Assembly: GCA_943788755.1 (NCBI GenBank)
Contig: CALSRM010000001.1
Span: 496,001-560,000, forward strand
From: an uncultured Flavobacteriales bacterium
Lineage (GTDB): Bacteria > Bacteroidota > Bacteroidia > Flavobacteriales_D > Parvicellaceae
Length of the DNA: 64,000 bases
Reading direction: 5' to 3'
Below the pieces are notes generated by a model that was not told the origin of the DNA, did no database searches, and was given only the letters and a program-made list of their open reading frames with translations. Positions 60,343-64,000 of the stretch are shown here, piece by piece. How positions within the stretch are numbered: position 1 is the stretch's first letter; every line of letters starts with the position of its first letter. The position numbers and the translations under genes were made by a program.

Positions 60343-60750
60343 ATGGTTAAAACTTTATTAAAAAATAAAAAATTAAGATTTACTGCATTTAGAAAAGAAG
60401 TACTTGATGTATTCCTCAATACCCCCAATGCTGTTTCTATAGGTGATATAGAAGAAAGATTAAAGCAATTTGATCGCATAACGCTATACAGAACGATAAA
60501 ATCTTTTATGGAAAAAGGGTTGATACATGAAATCGTGATGCCCGGTGATATAAAAAAACTCGCCTTATGCCCAGCTGAGTGTTCATCCGTAAATCACGTT
60601 CATACTGGTCAACATATCCATTTTAGATGTAAAATGTGTGAAAACATATTCTGCCTAGACTTACATGAATTTCCTGAAATAAATATACCAAAATTCAAGG
60701 TAGATTCAATTGAAATTCAAGGTACTGGAATATGTAATATTTGTTCATAA
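60343..60750 (+). CDS. Fur family transcriptional regulator (Zur-like)
   Basis: LRFTAFRKEVLDVFLNTPNAVSIGDIEERLKQFDRITLYRTIKSFMEKGLIHEI; C-terminal Cys pairs CKMCENIFC and CNICS; HVHTGQHIHF. Confidence 0.93.
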   Translation: MVKTLLKNKKLRFTAFRKEVLDVFLNTPNAVSIGDIEERLKQFDRITLYRTIKSFMEKGLIHEIVMPGDIKKLALCPAECSSVNHVHTGQHIHFRCKMCENIFCLDLHEFPEINIPKFKVDSIEIQGTGICNICS

Positions 60751-60767
60751 ATCATTTGTTAGAAAAC

Positions 60768-60799
60768 AAAAAAGGTCTTGTTTTCACAAGACCTTTTTT
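60768..60799. terminator. Bidirectional terminator between the Fur-family gene and tRNA-His
   Basis: AAAAAAGGTCTTG-ttttca-CAAGACCTTTTTT. Confidence 0.85.
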
Positions 60800-60803
60800 G
60801 TTT

Positions 60804-60881
60804 TGGGGTGGAAGACGGGGTTCGAACCCGCGACCCTCGGTACCACAAACCGATACTCTAACCAGCTGAGCTACATCCACC
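60804..60881 (-). tRNA. tRNA-His(GTG), CCA apparently encoded
   Basis: Minus strand GGTGGATGTAGCTCAGCTGGTTAGAGTATCGGTTTGTGGTACCGAGGGTCGCGGGTTCGAACCCCGTCTTCCACCCCA; anticodon stem TCGGT/ACCGA, loop TTGTGGT; extra G-1 opposite C73. Confidence 0.95.
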
Positions 60882-60918
60882 ATTTAATTACTATTCTGTC
60901 GTTACAGATTCAGTCTCT

Positions 60919-60975
60919 GTAGCTCTAACCTCCCGATAATTATCGGGATGAGCTACATCCACCATTTAGCGGTGG
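60919..60975 (-). repeat. Truncated tRNA 5'-half duplicate with an 18-nt perfect palindrome replacing the D-loop
   Basis: TGAGCTACATCCACCATTTA occurs at 60867-60886 and 60949-60968, ctctaacc at 60856-60863 and 60923-60930. TCCCGATAATTATCGGGA lies between them in the second copy. Confidence 0.75.
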
Positions 60976-61053
60976 CAAATATAAAAACATTTTATTTACT
61001 TTCTAATAGCCATAGCGTTTTTTATATTATAATTTCGCAGTAATTAAATTACC

Positions 61054-61977
61054 ATGAAATTACTAAAAGAAATGTGCGCTATACACGCACCTGCTGGAAA
61101 TGAAGTTGCACTGAAAGATTTTATTCTTAAGTATATAGAAGCCAACAAATCAACCTGGGACCACACACCTGAAATATATGAAGGAGACGGTTTTCAAGAC
61201 TGTATTGTATTGAAGTTTGGAAAACCAACCACTGCTATTTTTGCCCATATGGACTCTATTGGTTTTACTGTTAAATACGGAAAAGAATTGGTGAAAATTG
61301 GTGGCCCCGTTCTTAAAGAAGGGATTAAACTAGTTGGAAAAGATAGCCAGGGCCCTATAGAAACAGAATTGATAATAATTGAACATGAAAATGGCTCAAA
61401 ATCTATAGAGTACTTATATCATCGAGAAATAGATCGCGGAACAGAATTAGTTTTTAAGCCGGAATGGAGAGAAGACAGCGACTTTGTTCAATGTTGCTAC
61501 ATGGACAACCGTTTAGGTGTTTGGAATGCTTTAAAAGTAGCAGAGACCTTGAAGGATGGAGTTATTTGTTTTTCTTGTTGGGAAGAGCATGGAGGAGGAT
61601 CTGTTGGGTACTTAGCCAAGTTTATCTATGAAAATTGGAAAGTAAAACAAGCACTTATTTCCGATATTACTTGGGTAACAGAAGGCGTTCAACATGGAAA
61701 AGGTGTAGCGGTCTCAATGCGAGATTCTGGAATTCCAAGACGTTCTTACTTAAATAGAATTAGAGCTATTGCAGAAAAGCATGATATTGAGCACCAACTC
61801 GAAGTAGAAGGTGCTGGAGGAAGTGATGGAAATCAACTACAAAAATCTCCTTACCCTTTTGATTGGCTTTTTATTGGCGCACCGGAAGACCACGTTCATT
61901 CCCCGGATGAAAAGGTTCACAAATCAGATATTGCATCTATGTTAGAATTATACCGTGTATTAATGAAAGAATTGTAA
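61054..61977 (+). CDS. M42/M20-like aminopeptidase
   Basis: [50 protein letters not shown]. Confidence 0.88.
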   Translation: MKLLKEMCAIHAPAGNEVALKDFILKYIEANKSTWDHTPEIYEGDGFQDCIVLKFGKPTTAIFAHMDSIGFTVKYGKELVKIGGPVLKEGIKLVGKDSQGPIETELIIIEHENGSKSIEYLYHREIDRGTELVFKPEWREDSDFVQCCYMDNRLGVWNALKVAETLKDGVICFSCWEEHGGGSVGYLAKFIYENWKVKQALISDITWVTEGVQHGKGVAVSMRDSGIPRRSYLNRIRAIAEKHDIEHQLEVEGAGGSDGNQLQKSPYPFDWLFIGAPEDHVHSPDEKVHKSDIASMLELYRVLMKEL

Positions 61978-61986
61978 ATTTGATTT

Positions 61987-62751
61987 ATGTCTTACGGAAT
62001 TAGTACTCTTTCAATTATTCCTTGTCGCGCGGAAGGAAATGACCGATCAGAAATGGTAACACAACTTCTTTTTGGAGAGGTATATGAAGTTCTTGAAGAA
62101 ACAGAAAAGTGGATAAAAATAAAAACGGCTCTGGATGGTTATGAATGTTGGATTTGCAGAAAACAATTCACTGAAATTTCTGGTAAAGAATTTGAAGCAT
62201 ACAAATTGAATCAATTTCCATTATGTGCCGATTTAATTGGAAGAATTACTAATTCAAAAGGAGAATCGTCCACAATTACAATTGGTACTACTCTCCCATT
62301 CTACCGCAAAGATATTTTCAAAATTCAAAATGAGAAATACACTTTCAAAGGAGCAGTTGTTTCGAAAAACGAAGCTGACGTAGTAAAATATTCATTACTT
62401 TATTTAAACGCACCTTATCTTTGGGGCGGCAGATCCCTTTTTGGAATTGATTGTTCTGGATTATCGCAAATAGTATATAGTTTATGTGGATATAGAATCC
62501 CAAGAGATGCTTACCAACAAGCAGAAGAAGGTATTAATGTAGAATTTGTAGAGCTTACAGAACCAGGTGACTTAGCTTTCTTTGACAATGAAGAAGGTAA
62601 AATTACGCATGTTGGAATTGTTACTGAACCTGGAAAAATCATTCATGCCTCGGGTAAAGTTCGAATAGATAGTCTGGACCAACAAGGTATATTCAATAAA
62701 GAATTAGGTAAATACACGCATAAATTGAGAGTGATTAAAAGGATTTTTTAG
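61987..62751 (+). CDS. NlpC/P60 (C40) peptidase with SH3-like domains
   Basis: APYLWGGRSLFGIDCSGLSQIVY...GDLAFFDNEEGKITHVGI. Confidence 0.94.
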   Translation: MSYGISTLSIIPCRAEGNDRSEMVTQLLFGEVYEVLEETEKWIKIKTALDGYECWICRKQFTEISGKEFEAYKLNQFPLCADLIGRITNSKGESSTITIGTTLPFYRKDIFKIQNEKYTFKGAVVSKNEADVVKYSLLYLNAPYLWGGRSLFGIDCSGLSQIVYSLCGYRIPRDAYQQAEEGINVEFVELTEPGDLAFFDNEEGKITHVGIVTEPGKIIHASGKVRIDSLDQQGIFNKELGKYTHKLRVIKRIF

Positions 62752-63100
62752 CGCAACACATTGATTTATTTGCTATTGTAGTTTCTAAATAGATGATTAA
62801 TTACATTTTAGTTTTTGAATATCTATTCATTACATACCCCTCCCCTCTCTTATGTACTAAACATATAGATAACAAAAAGTAAATAATCAACTGTATATCA
62901 GTATTTTTAACATCTATTAATTGACTACTTAGTTTATGTCTTGAATGTCAAGTGTATTTATTTTAAATAGGGTACTTTCAACTATTATTTTAACGCAACC
63001 TTATCAATAGGAATTCAATATTATCAATAAATAATAACTTAATCAATCAAAACTTTAGACTACTTTTAACAAACTTTAATAAAATATTAAAAATATTTTC

Positions 63101-64000
63101 ATGAAAAAAATAATTACTAGTTTACTTGTTGTCACTGCCACTAGCGCTATTTCTTTTGGTCAGACTATTGTAACGGACACTGTTCAATTGAGAAGCATCG
63201 TTCTTGAAGAATACACTGGATTACACTGTACCTTCTGTCCAGATGGACACGTTAGAGCTAATGCTATAGCAGCAGAATATCCTGGAAGAACCGTATTGAT
63301 TAATGTTCATACAGGCGGTTATGCTACCCCTGCGGCAGGTGAGCCCGATATGCAAACAGCATTTGGGCCTGATTTAGCCAATCAAACAAATTTGACTGGA
63401 TATCCTTCCGGAACGATAAATAGGCATGTTTTCCCAGCATTAGGTTCATCAACAGCTCTTAGCAGAACTGATTGGGCTGCTGTTTCTCCTGAAATTCTTG
63501 AAATGATCTCACCGGTAAATACTGGAGCTACTTCTACTTATAACGCATCAACAAATGAATTAACAATAGAGGTTGAAGCTTACTACACTAGCAATAGTGC
63601 GACTGCTACAAATTTTCTAAATGTTGTTCTATTACAAGATTCCATTTTAGGCCCCCAAACGGGTGGAACTACCTATAACCCTGACAACTATGTGGGCGGC
63701 CTTTACTCGCACAATCATGTATTAAGACACATGATTACAGGACAATGGGGTGACCAAATATCAACAACCACCGCTGGATCTTTATTTAGTAATACATATA
63801 CATACACTGTACCTGCTGATATCAATGGATTACCAGTTGATATTGCAAATTGCCATATTGCTGTTTTCGTTACCGAAACGCAACAAGAAGTTCTTACCGG
63901 AATTGTAGTGGAAGCTGATGGAGGTTCTGATATGGGCAACAACGCTCCATCATTAGGTGAATTTAACAACCTTACTGTAGCCGCTCAATCTGGATCAAAT
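63101..64000 (+). CDS. Omp28-related outer membrane protein (3' truncated by window edge)
   Basis: ATG at 63101: MKKIITSLLVVTATSAISFGQ...VLEEYTGLHCTFCPDGH; open to the window end. Absent from the ORF track because no stop is in the window. Confidence 0.85.
   Translation, partial: MKKIITSLLVVTATSAISFGQTIVTDTVQLRSIVLEEYTGLHCTFCPDGHVRANAIAAEYPGRTVLINVHTGGYATPAAGEPDMQTAFGPDLANQTNLTGYPSGTINRHVFPALGSSTALSRTDWAAVSPEILEMISPVNTGATSTYNASTNELTIEVEAYYTSNSATATNFLNVVLLQDSILGPQTGGTTYNPDNYVGGLYSHNHVLRHMITGQWGDQISTTTAGSLFSNTYTYTVPADINGLPVDIANCHIAVFVTETQQEVLTGIVVEADGGSDMGNNAPSLGEFNNLTVAAQSGSN

Noticed and set aside
60910-60926. Degenerate tRNA-Gln anticodon arm (ACAGA-GACTGAA-TCTGT, minus strand)
   Set aside because: Lacks U33 and any T-arm; kept only as a comment on the relic, not called a tRNA.
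60919-60956. Possible transcription terminator at TCCCGATAATTATCGGGA
   Set aside because: No T-tract after either arm, and the flanks match the neighbouring tRNA; treated as a tRNA-duplicate/palindrome element.

Overview
This is a chromosomal window from a Bacteroidota genome, probably Flavobacteriales. That placement rests on AT-rich composition, T9SS machinery and type A/B sorting-domain proteins, TAnnTTTG-like -7 boxes and the gene families present. No phage, transposon or CRISPR array was recognised. Main blocks: (1) two T9SS loci with PorP/SprF plus OmpA/PD40 (PorE-like) proteins and giant gliding-motility-CTD secreted proteins; one giant protein carries three ~819-bp near-identical repeats, and a decayed paralogue lies beside it. 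(2) A cyanophycin cluster (cphA, cyanophycinase, isoaspartyl peptidase). cphA is followed on the same strand by a tandem-duplicated SiaB-like kinase and a SiaC/DUF1987 protein. (3) Two paralogous TPR-TM-SpoIIE/PP2C phosphatases, one with two frameshifts and a conversion-like tail, the other with a missing canonical start. (4) A complete his operon (hisG-D-C-B-H-A-F-IE) preceded by an unannotated leader peptide with four consecutive His codons, an antiterminator and an intrinsic terminator. (5) Miscellaneous housekeeping and secreted enzymes. (6) A Fur/Zur-family regulator divergent from a TonB receptor with palindromes between them, and a tRNA-His beside a partial tRNA duplication whose D-loop is replaced by an 18-nt palindrome. 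The strongest overlooked signal is the his attenuator. The most speculative system is the possible coupling of cyanophycin metabolism to a SiaABC-type partner switch.
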